Assembly: GCF_023544465.1 (NCBI RefSeq)
Contig: NZ_JALPVL010000011.1
Location: 1-64,000 of the forward strand
Direction: 5' to 3'
From: Paractinoplanes maris
GTDB taxonomy: Bacteria > Actinomycetota > Actinomycetes > Mycobacteriales > Micromonosporaceae
DNA: 64,000 nt
The translations under genes were made by a program, and so were the position numbers. Numbering within the stretch: the first letter of the stretch is position 1; each line of letters opens with the position of its first letter. Under the pieces are notes generated by a model that was not told the DNA's origin, did not search any database, and saw only the letters and a program-made list of their open reading frames with translations. Positions 41,344 through 49,627 of this stretch are shown piece after piece.

Positions 41344-42969
41344 TCAGACGGCGACCGTCGCCTGCGCGGGGGCCGGGGCGGGGGACCCGCCGGACAGGTG
41401 CCGGAGGTAGGCCGGCAGGGTCAGGAACTCGGGGCAGGTGCGCTCGGTCAGCAGGACGGTGAGCAGCGTGCGGGCCTGGCCGAAGCGCCGGGCGGCGTCC
41501 TCGTCGAGGGCCCCGGTCTCGCTGAGGACGTCCAGCTCCTCGCGCAGCATGCGGGTGACCAGGGCCGAGCTGACCGGCACGCCGTAGTCGGTCGGGGTGG
41601 CCGAGTGGATCCACTGCCAGAGCTGGGCGCGGCAGATCTCGGCGGTGGCGGCGTCCTCCATCAGGCCGTTCAGCGCGACCGCGCCGCGACCGTCGAGCCA
41701 GGCGGCGATGTAGCGCAGCGCCACGCTGACGTTGGTGCGCAGCGCGACCTCGCTCACCTGCACGCCGAGGGTGCGCACGTCGAGCAGCTCGGTCGCGGTG
41801 ACCTGCACGTCCTCGCGCTTGCGGACGATCTGGTGCGGCTCGTCGCCCAGCCACTGGTCGAAGACCTCGCGGCAGGTGTCGACCAGGCCGGGGTGCGCGA
41901 CCCACGAGCCGTCGAAGCCGTCGCCGACCTCGCGCCGCTTGTCCTGGCGCACCTGGTTGAGGGCCCGCTTGGCGGCGACCGGCTCGCGGCTGGGGACGAC
42001 CGCGGCCATGCCGCCGATGGCGTGCGCGTTGCGGCGGTGGCAGGTGCGCACCAGCAGCTCGGTGTAGGCCCGCATGAACGGCGTGGTCATCGTGACCTGC
42101 GAGCGCTCGGGGAGCACCACGTCCGGACGGTTCTTGATCATGCTGAACAGGTAGTCCCAGCGGCCCGCGTTCAGGCCGGCCGAGTGCTCGCGCAGCTCGT
42201 ACAGGATCTCGTCCATCTCGAACGCGGCGGTGATCGTCTCGATGAGCACGGTGGCCCGGATGGTGCCCCGCTCGATGCCGAGCGCCTCCTGGGCGTACAC
42301 GAAGACGTCGTTCCACAGCCGGGCCTCGAGGTGCGACTCCAGCTTGGGCAGGTAGAAGTACGGCCCGCTGCCGCGCTCGAGCTGACGCTGGGCGCAGTGG
42401 AACATGTAGAGCCCGAAGTCGAACAGCGCCGCCGAGACCGGGCGGCCACCGATGCGCAGGTGGCTCTCGGGCAGGTGCCAGCCCCGGGGCCGCACCATGA
42501 TGGTCGGGATCCAGCCGTTGACCTTGTATTCGCGGCCGTCGGGAGCCGTGAAGTCGAGCTTGCCGTCCAGCGCGTCCCGCAGGCTGAGCTGGCCGAGCAC
42601 CACATTCTCCCAGGTGGGGGAGGTGGCGTCCTCGAAGTCGGCCATCCACACCTTGGCCCCGGAGTTGAGCGCGTTGACCGTCATCTTGCGCTCGGGCGGG
42701 CCGGTGATCTCGACCCGGCGGTCGAGCAGGTCGGACGCCGGCGGCGCGACCGTCCAGGACGGATCGTCGCGGATGTGGGCGGTCGACGGCAGGAAGTCCA
42801 GCTCGTCGGTGCGGGCGGTGCGCCGGCGGCGGCGCCGGTCGAGCAACTGGACGCGGCGGGCGCCGAACTCACGGTCGAGCGCGACCACGAACGCGACCGC
42901 CTCGGGGGTCAGGATCTCGGCGTACCGGCCGTCCTGCGTACCGGTGATGGTGATTTCCTCGGCGGCCAT
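41344..42969 (-). CDS. aceB: Malate synthase A
   Basis: Glyoxylate-shunt enzyme of 541 aa: glyoxylate plus acetyl-CoA to malate. Typical segments are ALNSGAKVWMADFEDATSPT, NGWIPTIMVRPRGWHLPE, the active-site run HSAGLNAGRWDYLFSMIKN and GFDGSWVAHPGLVD. The ATG shares one base with the aceA stop (TGATG), giving translational coupling. It enables growth on acetate or fatty acids. A tandem hairpin array follows its stop. Confidence 0.96.
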   Translation of the reverse strand: MAAEEITITGTQDGRYAEILTPEAVAFVVALDREFGARRVQLLDRRRRRRTARTDELDFLPSTAHIRDDPSWTVAPPASDLLDRRVEITGPPERKMTVNALNSGAKVWMADFEDATSPTWENVVLGQLSLRDALDGKLDFTAPDGREYKVNGWIPTIMVRPRGWHLPESHLRIGGRPVSAALFDFGLYMFHCAQRQLERGSGPYFYLPKLESHLEARLWNDVFVYAQEALGIERGTIRATVLIETITAAFEMDEILYELREHSAGLNAGRWDYLFSMIKNRPDVVLPERSQVTMTTPFMRAYTELLVRTCHRRNAHAIGGMAAVVPSREPVAAKRALNQVRQDKRREVGDGFDGSWVAHPGLVDTCREVFDQWLGDEPHQIVRKREDVQVTATELLDVRTLGVQVSEVALRTNVSVALRYIAAWLDGRGAVALNGLMEDAATAEICRAQLWQWIHSATPTDYGVPVSSALVTRMLREELDVLSETGALDEDAARRFGQARTLLTVLLTERTCPEFLTLPAYLRHLSGGSPAPAPAQATVAV

Positions 42970-44258
42970 CAGAACTGCTCCGTCTCGGTCGAGCCCTTGA
43001 GGGCAGTCGTGGAGGAGGAAGGGTTGAGCGCGGTCGAGACGGCGTCGAAGTAGCCGGTGCCGACCTCGGCCTGGTGCTTGGTCGCGGTGTAACCGTCGGC
43101 CTCGGCCGCGAACTCGGCCTCCTGCAACTTCACGTACGACGTCATGCCGTCCGACGCGTATCCCTTGGCCAGCTCGAACATGGAGTGGTTGAGCGCGTGG
43201 AAGCCGGCCAGCGTGACGAACTGGAACTTGTAGCCCATCGCGCCGAGCTCCTTCTGGAACCGGGCGATGTCGGCGTCGTCGAGGTTGCGCTTCCAGTTGA
43301 ACGACGGCGAGCAGTTGTAGGCCAGCATCTTGCCCGGGTGCTCCTTGTGCACCGCCTCGGCGAACGACTTCGCGAACTCCAGGTCGGGCTTGCCGGTCTC
43401 GACCCACAGCAGGTCGGCGTAGTCGGCGTAGGCCACCCCGCGGGAGATCGCCGCCTCGGGGCCGCTGCGGACCCGGAAGAAACCTTCCGCCGTACGCTCG
43501 CCGGTGAGGAACGGCTGGTCGCGCTCGTCGACGTCGGTGGTCAGCAGGTCGGCCGCCAGCGAGTCGGTGCGCGCGATGATCAGCGACGGCACACCGAGCA
43601 CGTCGGCGGCCAGGCGAGCGGCGTTCAGCGTACGGATGTGCTGCGCCGTCGGGATGAGCACCTTGCCGCCCAGGTGGCCGCACTTCTTCTCGCTGGCCAG
43701 CTGGTCCTCCCAGTGCACGCCGGCCGCGCCCGCCGCGATCATGCCCTTCATCAGCTCGAACGCGTTGAGCGGGCCACCGAAGCCGGCCTCCGCGTCGGCC
43801 ACGATGGGGGCGAACCAGTCGCGCTCGTGGCGTCCCGCGGCGGTGTCGATCTGGTCGGCCCGCATCAGCGCGTTGTTGATCCGGCGGACCACCGCGGGCA
43901 CCGAGTTGGCCGGGTAGAGCGACTGGTCGGGATAGGTCGCGCCGGCCAGGTTGGCGTCGGCCGCGACCTGCCAGCCGCTCAGGTAGATCGCCTTGAGCCC
44001 GGCCCGGACCATCTGCACGGCCTGGCCGCCGGTCATCGCGCCCAGCGCGTTGACGTAGTCCTCGCTGTGCAGCAGCTGCCACAGCCGCTCGGCGCCGCGC
44101 TCGGCCAGGGTGTGCCGCTCCTGGACGGTGCCGCGGAGCTTGACCACGTCGTGCGCGGTGTAGGTGCGCTTGATACCCAGCCACCGGGGATCGCCGGCCC
44201 ACGCCCGAGTGAGGTCCGATGCGGTACCGCCCCTGACTTCGGTCAGCTGATCAGTCAT
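42969..44258 (-). CDS. aceA: Isocitrate lyase
   Basis: First glyoxylate-shunt enzyme, 429 aa: isocitrate to glyoxylate and succinate. The catalytic signature KKCGHLGGK contains Cys193; WEDQLASEKKCGH and NCSPSFNWK are also typical. It is divergent from ramB, with 111 bp in between, and coupled to aceB. By analogy with corynebacteria the pair is controlled by the RamB-type regulator next door and by carbon source. Confidence 0.97.
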   Translation of the reverse strand: MTDQLTEVRGGTASDLTRAWAGDPRWLGIKRTYTAHDVVKLRGTVQERHTLAERGAERLWQLLHSEDYVNALGAMTGGQAVQMVRAGLKAIYLSGWQVAADANLAGATYPDQSLYPANSVPAVVRRINNALMRADQIDTAAGRHERDWFAPIVADAEAGFGGPLNAFELMKGMIAAGAAGVHWEDQLASEKKCGHLGGKVLIPTAQHIRTLNAARLAADVLGVPSLIIARTDSLAADLLTTDVDERDQPFLTGERTAEGFFRVRSGPEAAISRGVAYADYADLLWVETGKPDLEFAKSFAEAVHKEHPGKMLAYNCSPSFNWKRNLDDADIARFQKELGAMGYKFQFVTLAGFHALNHSMFELAKGYASDGMTSYVKLQEAEFAAEADGYTATKHQAEVGTGYFDAVSTALNPSSSTTALKGSTETEQF

Positions 44259-44330
44259 CTCTCCATACCTCCGCTTGGTGGAAGAACTTCACTTTCGCGG
44301 ACCCCACCAGCCTCTCTGAAGACATTTGTG

Positions 44331-44356
44331 AGCAGAAGAAACGTCGAATTTCTGCT
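44331..44356 (+). promoter_or_regulatory. Inverted repeat in the aceA-ramB intergenic region
   Basis: AGCAGAA (44331-44337) and TTCTGCT (44350-44356) form a perfect 7-bp dyad with a 12-nt spacer. It touches the -10 hexamer TAGCGT (44356-44361) of ramB and lies about 75 bp from aceA. It is a candidate autoregulatory RamB site; the corynebacterial RamB motif is not obviously present. Confidence 0.45.
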
Positions 44357-44369
44357 AGCGTCAAAACCC

Positions 44370-45809
44370 GTGACCGCTTCCGATCAAGTTGATCTCGTAA
44401 CGCTCGGGCAACGCCTGCGCCACCTGCGCAAATCGAAGGGCATGACGCTCGAGCAGCTCAGTGAGGCGGTGGGAAGAGCGCCCTCGCAGCTGTCGCTTCT
44501 GGAGAACGGCAAGCGGGAGCCCAAGCTGTCGGTGCTGCAGGGGATTGCGAGCGCGCTCGGCGTCGGCGTGCAGGACCTGCTGCGACCGGAGGCACCGACC
44601 CGCCGGGCCGGGCTGGAGATCGACCTGGCCCACTTCCAGCAGTCACCGGCGTACGCGGGTCTGGGTCTGCCGGTCGTGAAGGGCGGCCGCCGGCTGCCCG
44701 CCGACGCGCTCGAGTCGCTGGTCGGTCTGCACCGCGAGCTCAACCGGCTGCTGACCGAGCAGAGCGCGACCCCGGAGGTGGCCCGGCGGGCCAACGCGCA
44801 GCTCCGGATCGACATGCGCGAGCGGGACAACTACTTCGCCGAGATCGAGCTGGCCGCGGCCGAGGTGTTGCGGTCGGTGAAGCACACGACCGGCCCGTTG
44901 TCCCAGCGCGGGATCCTCGACATCGCCGCGCAACTGGGCTTCTCGTTGCACTACGTGAGCGACCTGCCCGGGTCCACGCGCTCGGTGACCGACCTGGTCA
45001 ACCGGAAGATCTTCCTGCCCCAGGTGGCCAGCGGCAAAGGCCACGACCCGCGGGCGGTGGTGCTGCAGACGCTGGGCCACTTCGTGCTCGGGCACCCCGA
45101 GCCGGCCGGCTACGGCGACTTCCTGCGGCAGCGGGTCGAGGCCAACTACTTCGCGGCGGCGCTGCTCATGCCCGAGAAGTTCGCCGTTCTCTTCCTCAGG
45201 GAGGCGAAAGCCGACCGGGCGCTGGCCATCGACGACTTCCGGGACGCCTTCGGGGTGTCCTACGAGACGGCGGCGCACCGGTTCACCAACCTGGCCACCC
45301 ACCACTTCGGCATCCCGGTGCACTTCACCCGCGTGCACGAGAACGGCATCGTCTACAAGGCGTACGAGAACGACGGGGTCCGCTTCCCGGCCGACGTCAC
45401 CGGGGCCATCGAGGGGCAGCCGATCTGCCGCAAGTGGGCGTCCCGCACGATCTTCGGCTCGGACGACCCGTACTCGTCGTTCTACCAGTTCACCGACACG
45501 TCGGCCGGCACCTACTGGTGCACGGTCCACATCGAGTCGACCCGGTCGGGCGAGTTCTCGGTCACCGTGGGCACGCCCTACGAGCACGCGCGCTGGTTCC
45601 GCGGCGGAGACACCAGCCGGCGTACGGTGTCGCGCTGCCCCGACCCGGGCTGCTGCCGCCGCCCACCGGCGGCCCTGGTCGACCGCTGGGCCGGTCAGGC
45701 CTGGCCCAGCGCCCGCGTGCACTCGCACCTGCTGGCCGCCCTGCCCCCGGGCACCTTCCCCGGCGTCGATGCCCAGGACGTCTACGAGTTCCTGGAGCGG
45801 CGGGTCTAA
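44370..45809 (+). CDS. ramB: RamB/ScfR-type XRE-family regulator of acetate metabolism
   Basis: Regulator of 479 aa. An XRE helix-turn-helix covers about 10-65 (LGQRLRHLRKSKGMTLEQLS). A middle ImmA/IrrE-like part follows (LQTLGHFVLGHPEPAGYGDF), then the C-terminal short-chain fatty acyl regulator domain with a cysteine-rich CPDPGCCRRPP. The GTG start has TAGCGT 8 nt upstream (leaderless). Divergent to aceA, it probably represses or tunes the glyoxylate genes as RamB does in corynebacteria. A much longer reading frame leftward is only read-through over aceA. Confidence 0.9.
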   Translation: MTASDQVDLVTLGQRLRHLRKSKGMTLEQLSEAVGRAPSQLSLLENGKREPKLSVLQGIASALGVGVQDLLRPEAPTRRAGLEIDLAHFQQSPAYAGLGLPVVKGGRRLPADALESLVGLHRELNRLLTEQSATPEVARRANAQLRIDMRERDNYFAEIELAAAEVLRSVKHTTGPLSQRGILDIAAQLGFSLHYVSDLPGSTRSVTDLVNRKIFLPQVASGKGHDPRAVVLQTLGHFVLGHPEPAGYGDFLRQRVEANYFAAALLMPEKFAVLFLREAKADRALAIDDFRDAFGVSYETAAHRFTNLATHHFGIPVHFTRVHENGIVYKAYENDGVRFPADVTGAIEGQPICRKWASRTIFGSDDPYSSFYQFTDTSAGTYWCTVHIESTRSGEFSVTVGTPYEHARWFRGGDTSRRTVSRCPDPGCCRRPPAALVDRWAGQAWPSARVHSHLLAALPPGTFPGVDAQDVYEFLERRV

Positions 45810-45819
45810 GCTGCCGCGC

Positions 45820-46770
45820 ATGATCGGTGGGGTGCGGCTCGGCATCGCGGTGCTGGTGGGCTGGGCCGGGGCGTGGCTCTGGGCGTACGGGACGGCGGTT
45901 CTGCAACCGCTGTGCGAGCCGGGCTCACCGTTCTGGGAGGGCGCCGAGAACAATTCGTACTGGGCGCGCGACGTGCGGTGGGCGGCGATCCTGGCCGTGT
46001 CGGCCGTGCTGGCCGCGGTGTCCCGCCGGTCGTGGCTGATCGCCGTGGCCGTGCCCTGGCTGGCGGCCGACATCGTGCTGGACCGGATCGACCCGGGCCG
46101 TCCGGCGCTGCTGCCGGCCACGCTGATCGCCGGTGTGGTGGTGACCGCGGTGGCGATCCCGGCCGCGTTGCGCCGACCGGGCCGGCCGGTGGCGCTCTGG
46201 ATCCCGCTGGCCTGCCTGTTCACGGCGGGGTCGATCGTGGCGCTGGAGTCGCCGAGCGATGCCGAGCCGCAGCTCGCCCTGTCCCGGCTGGCCGCCTACG
46301 TCGTCTGCGCGATCGCCACGGTCGTGTGCGTGCTCGCCTCCCTGACCCCGAGCACGCTGCAGCGCCGGTGGCCGGTGGTGGCCGGCCTGGCCGTCGGAGT
46401 GACGCTGTTCGGCCTGCCCCTTCCGCCGCTGGTCACATTCGGGCTGATGGCGCTGGGCGCGGCCACCGTCGTGCTGCTGCGCAAACCGTGGGCCGGAGCG
46501 CGCCGGGCCGCCGGGGTGGCGGCGCTGCACGTGGTGGGTCTGATCGCGGTCGGCTTCGTGCTGCTCTTCGCACTGCTCCAGGCCGGGCAGCCGTTCACCG
46601 CGCTGGCCGGCAACGAGCCGGTCAACGCGGCCGACTCCGACCTGACCCTGGTGATCTGGTCGGTCGCCGTGGCCGTGATCTGGGCGGCGCTGGTGCGCCT
46701 GGCCGAGGCGATCGCGGCCACCCCGAGGCTGGCCGCCGCTGAGCCGGCCCCGCTGAGCCGGCCCCGCTGA
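45820..46770 (+). CDS. Polytopic membrane protein of unknown function
   Basis: Protein of 316 aa with about nine hydrophobic segments (for example IAVLVGWAGAWLWAYG, AAILAVSAVLAAV, VAGLAVGVTLFGLPLP) and short polar loops. No family recognised. The ATG has TAAGCT 7 nt upstream (leaderless) and lies 10 bp after ramB. It is convergent to the EAL gene with a 10-bp gap. The C-terminus repeats PLSRPR. Confidence 0.75.
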   Translation: MIGGVRLGIAVLVGWAGAWLWAYGTAVLQPLCEPGSPFWEGAENNSYWARDVRWAAILAVSAVLAAVSRRSWLIAVAVPWLAADIVLDRIDPGRPALLPATLIAGVVVTAVAIPAALRRPGRPVALWIPLACLFTAGSIVALESPSDAEPQLALSRLAAYVVCAIATVVCVLASLTPSTLQRRWPVVAGLAVGVTLFGLPLPPLVTFGLMALGAATVVLLRKPWAGARRAAGVAALHVVGLIAVGFVLLFALLQAGQPFTALAGNEPVNAADSDLTLVIWSVAVAVIWAALVRLAEAIAATPRLAAAEPAPLSRPR

Positions 46771-46780
46771 GCCGGGCCTG

Positions 46781-48028
46781 CTAAGCCGGCTGCAGTTCGG
46801 GCGAGCGGGTCGGGGCGAGGCGGCCGAGCAGGGAGCGCGCCGCCTCGATGACCAGGGCGCGGTCGTGGGTGAGGGCGAACTCGAAGCGACGCTCGGAGTC
46901 CGGGCCGGTGTCACCCAGGTCGCGGGCGACCAGCGCGGCCGCCCGATGCGGGCCGACCACGATGACGTTCCACTCGCCGCGCAGCGCGTCGTCGTCCTCG
47001 AGGCAGGCACCGCGCACCCCGGGGATCGGCTCGTCGGTGAGCCCGCTGCCGAGCGCGGCCACCAGCGGGCTGTCGCCGGCGATGCGGGCGAAGCGCCGGG
47101 CGGTGGCCGGGGTGAAGTGCCGGGCCTCCTGGAAGCAGGCCAGCAGGACCGGTGGCTCGCCGCCGTCGAAGGCCAGCGCCTCGAGGTGCCGGCTCATCGG
47201 CATGAGCTGCGCCTTGGTGGCGGTGGTGATCGGGCGGCGGGCACCCACGACGGCGAACGGCGTGCGGTTCTCCGGCGGCGGTGGCGGGATGAACGGCAGC
47301 GTGGCGGTCACGCCGGTGCGGGCCGGAAGGGGCGCCGGGCGGCCGAAGTGCCAGCCCTGACCGACAGTGGCGCCCATCGTGCGGGCGATCGCCACGTGCT
47401 CCGGGGTCTCGATGCCCTCGGCCAGTACGACCGCGCCGCTCGCCTCGGCGTACGCCGCGACCGCGGCCACCACGCGAGCCGTGTGCGGGTCGCCGGGCGC
47501 CCGCAGCAGGCCCATGTCCAGCTTGACCACGTCGGGGTGCAGGAACGGCATGAGCGCGAGGGACATCGGGTCGGCGCCGACGTCGTCGAGGGCGACACCC
47601 CAGCCCGCCGCGCGGACCGCGGCCGCGGCGCTGAGCAGACCCGACGGATCGGCCGCGATGGCCCGCTCGGTCATCTCGGTGACCACCCGCAGGCGGTGGC
47701 GGGCGCGCTCGATGATCGGGACCAGGTCGAGCGGGCAGGGGGTGCCCGCGGCCGACGGCTCCATGTTGACGAAGAGGGTGAGCCCGGGGTCCAGGTCGGC
47801 GGCCAGCGCGCCCTCGTAGGCGCGGGCCCGGCAGATCCAGTCGAGCTCGCTGTCGCGGCCGGCCTCGTGGGCGGCGGCGAAGAGGGCACCCGGCTGCTCC
47901 CACGGGCTGCCGGCCGGGCCGCGGCTCAACGCCTCGTAACCCAGCACCCGTCCGGTGGACATCTCGACCAGCGGCTGGAAGAGGGTCGTCACGGCCCGAT
48001 GGTCGAGCACCTCATGGATATCTCGCAC
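46781..48028 (-). CDS. EAL-domain cyclic-di-GMP phosphodiesterase with DICT domain
   Basis: Protein of 415 aa. The EAL domain (about 1-240) keeps the catalytic set: YEALSRG (Glu32), FVNMEPS, VTEMTER, LDDVGAD, VVKLDMGLL, AEGIET and GQGWHFGRP, so it is probably an active c-di-GMP hydrolase. Residues 250-405 form a DICT sensory domain (RTPFAVVGARRPI, LMPMSRHLEALAF), which is often linked to light or redox signalling modules. No membrane helix. It is divergent from the LPMO gene across an AT-rich 131-bp region with a 12-bp palindrome. Confidence 0.9.
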   Translation of the reverse strand: MRDIHEVLDHRAVTTLFQPLVEMSTGRVLGYEALSRGPAGSPWEQPGALFAAAHEAGRDSELDWICRARAYEGALAADLDPGLTLFVNMEPSAAGTPCPLDLVPIIERARHRLRVVTEMTERAIAADPSGLLSAAAAVRAAGWGVALDDVGADPMSLALMPFLHPDVVKLDMGLLRAPGDPHTARVVAAVAAYAEASGAVVLAEGIETPEHVAIARTMGATVGQGWHFGRPAPLPARTGVTATLPFIPPPPPENRTPFAVVGARRPITTATKAQLMPMSRHLEALAFDGGEPPVLLACFQEARHFTPATARRFARIAGDSPLVAALGSGLTDEPIPGVRGACLEDDDALRGEWNVIVVGPHRAAALVARDLGDTGPDSERRFEFALTHDRALVIEAARSLLGRLAPTRSPELQPA

Positions 48029-48082
48029 GGGCTTCTCATCGGCCGCCGAGGTCCGTGGTTAACAAAAGACGCGACGCTCTTT

Positions 48083-48094
48083 ACTGTTAACAGT
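48083..48094 (+). promoter_or_regulatory. 12-bp palindrome between EAL and LPMO genes
   Basis: ACTGTTAACAGT is a perfect palindrome inside an unusually AT-rich stretch. A further GTTAAC is at 48058 and TTTAAC at 48096. Position between two divergent genes suggests an operator for one or both. It does not resemble the DasR or CebR consensus. Confidence 0.5.
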
Positions 48095-48159
48095 CTTTAA
48101 CTTATGTTGGTCGATATCTCCACCTGGTCATCCCCCATGAAGCAGAGGAGCACCCCTTC

Positions 48160-48909
48160 ATGAGACGCAGGTTCACCCTTCCCGCACTGACCGTCGCCGC
48201 CACCGCGGCCGCCCTCACCGTCGGAGTCGCCCCGGCTTCCGCCCACGGCTACATCTCCAACCCGCCCAGCCGCCAGGCCAACTGCGCCAGCGGTGCCGTC
48301 GCCAACTGCGGCGACATCGTCTACGAGCCGCAGAGCGTCGAGGCGGCCAAGGGCTCCAAGCAGTGCAACGGCGGCGGCAGCCGGTTCGCCGTGCTCAACG
48401 ACAACAGCCGCAACTGGCCGGCCGCCTCGGTCGGGCAGAACGTCACGTTCAACTGGGTGCTCACGGCCCGCCACTCGACCAGCACGTGGGAGTACTTCAT
48501 CGGCAACACGCTGCTCGCCTCGTTCAACGACGGCGGCGCGCAGCCCGGCGCGACCAAGTCGCACGCGGTCAACATGAAGGGCTTGAGCGGCCGCCAGACC
48601 GTGCTGGCCCGGTGGAACGTGGCCGACACCGCGATGGCGTTCTACGCCTGCGTCGACCTGAACATCGGCGGTGGCGGCACCACGCCCCCGACCACGCCGC
48701 CCCCGACGACGCCGCCACCCACCACCCAGCCCCCGACGACCCCGCCCACCACGCAGCCGCCCGCGAGTGGCACGTGGCGCGCCGGCACGGCGTACCAGCC
48801 CGGCAACGTCGTCACCTACAACGGCCGCTCGTACACCTGCCGCCAGGCGCACACCGCGCTGGCCGGCTGGGAGCCGCCGAACGTCCCCGCCCTGTGGGCC
48901 GCAAACTAA
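48160..48909 (+). CDS. Secreted lytic polysaccharide monooxygenase (AA10) with CBM5/12
   Basis: Copper-dependent secreted enzyme of 249 aa that oxidatively cleaves chitin or cellulose. Signal peptide 1-28; the mature protein begins with the copper ligand His29 (HGYISNPPSRQANC). The second ligand is His105 (TARHSTSTWEYFIG), and Phe161 in AMAFYACVDL is the axial residue. A Thr/Pro linker (173-203) leads to a CBM5/12 module (TWRAGTAYQPGNVVTYNGRS ending in PALW), which favours chitin. The catalytic domain is short but complete. GAGGAG lies 10 nt before the ATG. A 161-bp palindrome starts at the first base after its stop. Confidence 0.93.
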   Translation: MRRRFTLPALTVAATAAALTVGVAPASAHGYISNPPSRQANCASGAVANCGDIVYEPQSVEAAKGSKQCNGGGSRFAVLNDNSRNWPAASVGQNVTFNWVLTARHSTSTWEYFIGNTLLASFNDGGAQPGATKSHAVNMKGLSGRQTVLARWNVADTAMAFYACVDLNIGGGGTTPPTTPPPTTPPPTTQPPTTPPTTQPPASGTWRAGTAYQPGNVVTYNGRSYTCRQAHTALAGWEPPNVPALWAAN

Positions 48910-49070
48910 GGCGTGTTTCAGGAGTGGAGCCGGGCTGCGGCGTGGCCCAGCCGCCGCCTGGCCGCACGCCGGAAAGGCCCGAAGACAACACCGGTATTCG
49001 GGCCTTTCCGGCGCACACCCAGACGACACCTGGACCTCACCGCAGCTCGGCCCCACTCCTGAAACACGCC
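48910..49070. repeat. 161-bp near-perfect palindromic element
   Basis: An ungapped dyad centred on 48990. The outer 18 bp (GGCGTGTTTCAGGAGTGG and its complement at 49053-49070) and the inner 17 bp (CGCCGGAAAGGCCCGAA at 48967-48983, complement 48997-49013) are perfect. The 39 bp between match at 27 positions. In total 62 of 74 pairs match around a 13-nt loop. In a minus-strand RNA nine of the twelve mismatches become G-U pairs. It begins right after the LPMO stop codon and ends right before the lipoprotein start. It resembles a MITE-like or structured mobile element; other copies cannot be checked here. Confidence 0.9.
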
Positions 49071-49616
49071 TTGATCACGGCCGCATTGGCCGTCCTTCTG
49101 CTGGTCTCCGGCTGCGGTTCGCAGCCGGAGGCCGGTACGCCGTCGCCCGCCTTCAACGACACCGACGTGATGTTCCTGCAGATGGCCTTGGCCCAGATCG
49201 CCGAGGGCGACCAGGTCGCCGCCCTGGCCGAGCAGCGAGCCACCGACCCGCGGCTGCGCACGCTGGTCACCGAGCTGCGCACCCAGTGGCGCGACGAGTC
49301 GGCCACGATGCGGCGCCGGCTCCTCGACTGGGGACAGCCGGCCGAGCCGGACCCGTCGGCCGGAGCCCACGCCGGCCACGGCGACGTGCACAGCCTGCGC
49401 CCCGCCGACATCGCGGAGCTCGGTGCGGCCCAGGGCAGGACCTTCGACCGTACGGCGGTGACGATGCTCCTGGGTCATCTCGGCAACTGCGGGGAGACCG
49501 CCCGCATGGAGTCCGCCGGAGGAGCCGACCCCGAGATCCGCGCCCTGGGCTCCAACGTGGCCGGCCGCCGCCAGGCCCAGGTCCAGACACTCCTGAAGAT
49601 GGCCGCGGAGCCCTGA
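49071..49616 (+). CDS. DUF305-like lipoprotein with disturbed start
   Basis: Lipoprotein of about 181 aa. Signal sequence with lipobox VSGC, followed by two DUF305-like helical halves (NDTDVMFLQMALAQIAEGDQ and FDRTAVTMLLGHLGNCGETA). The paired His residues of DUF305 are replaced in both halves. No ATG or GTG with a ribosome site is close: TTG at 49071 gives a signal peptide without basic residues; CTG at 49059, inside the palindrome arm, would give MKHALITAALAV. GTG codons further up lie inside the palindrome. The native start may have been lost when the palindrome arrived. Confidence 0.65.
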   Translation: MITAALAVLLLVSGCGSQPEAGTPSPAFNDTDVMFLQMALAQIAEGDQVAALAEQRATDPRLRTLVTELRTQWRDESATMRRRLLDWGQPAEPDPSAGAHAGHGDVHSLRPADIAELGAAQGRTFDRTAVTMLLGHLGNCGETARMESAGGADPEIRALGSNVAGRRQAQVQTLLKMAAEP

Positions 49617-49627
49617 GGCGGCCCCGC

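Noticed and set aside
43074..45809. 911-residue frame in phase with ramB
   Set aside because: Its first 430 residues are antisense to aceA. The real ramB start is the leaderless GTG at 44370, right before the helix-turn-helix.
48083..48094. DasR or CebR operator before the LPMO gene
   Set aside because: ACTGTTAACAGT matches neither the TGGTCTAGACCA-like nor the TGGGAGCGCTCCCA-like consensus.
49071..49616. Lipoprotein as a pseudogene
   Set aside because: The frame from the lipobox onward is intact and protein-like; only the start is unclear.
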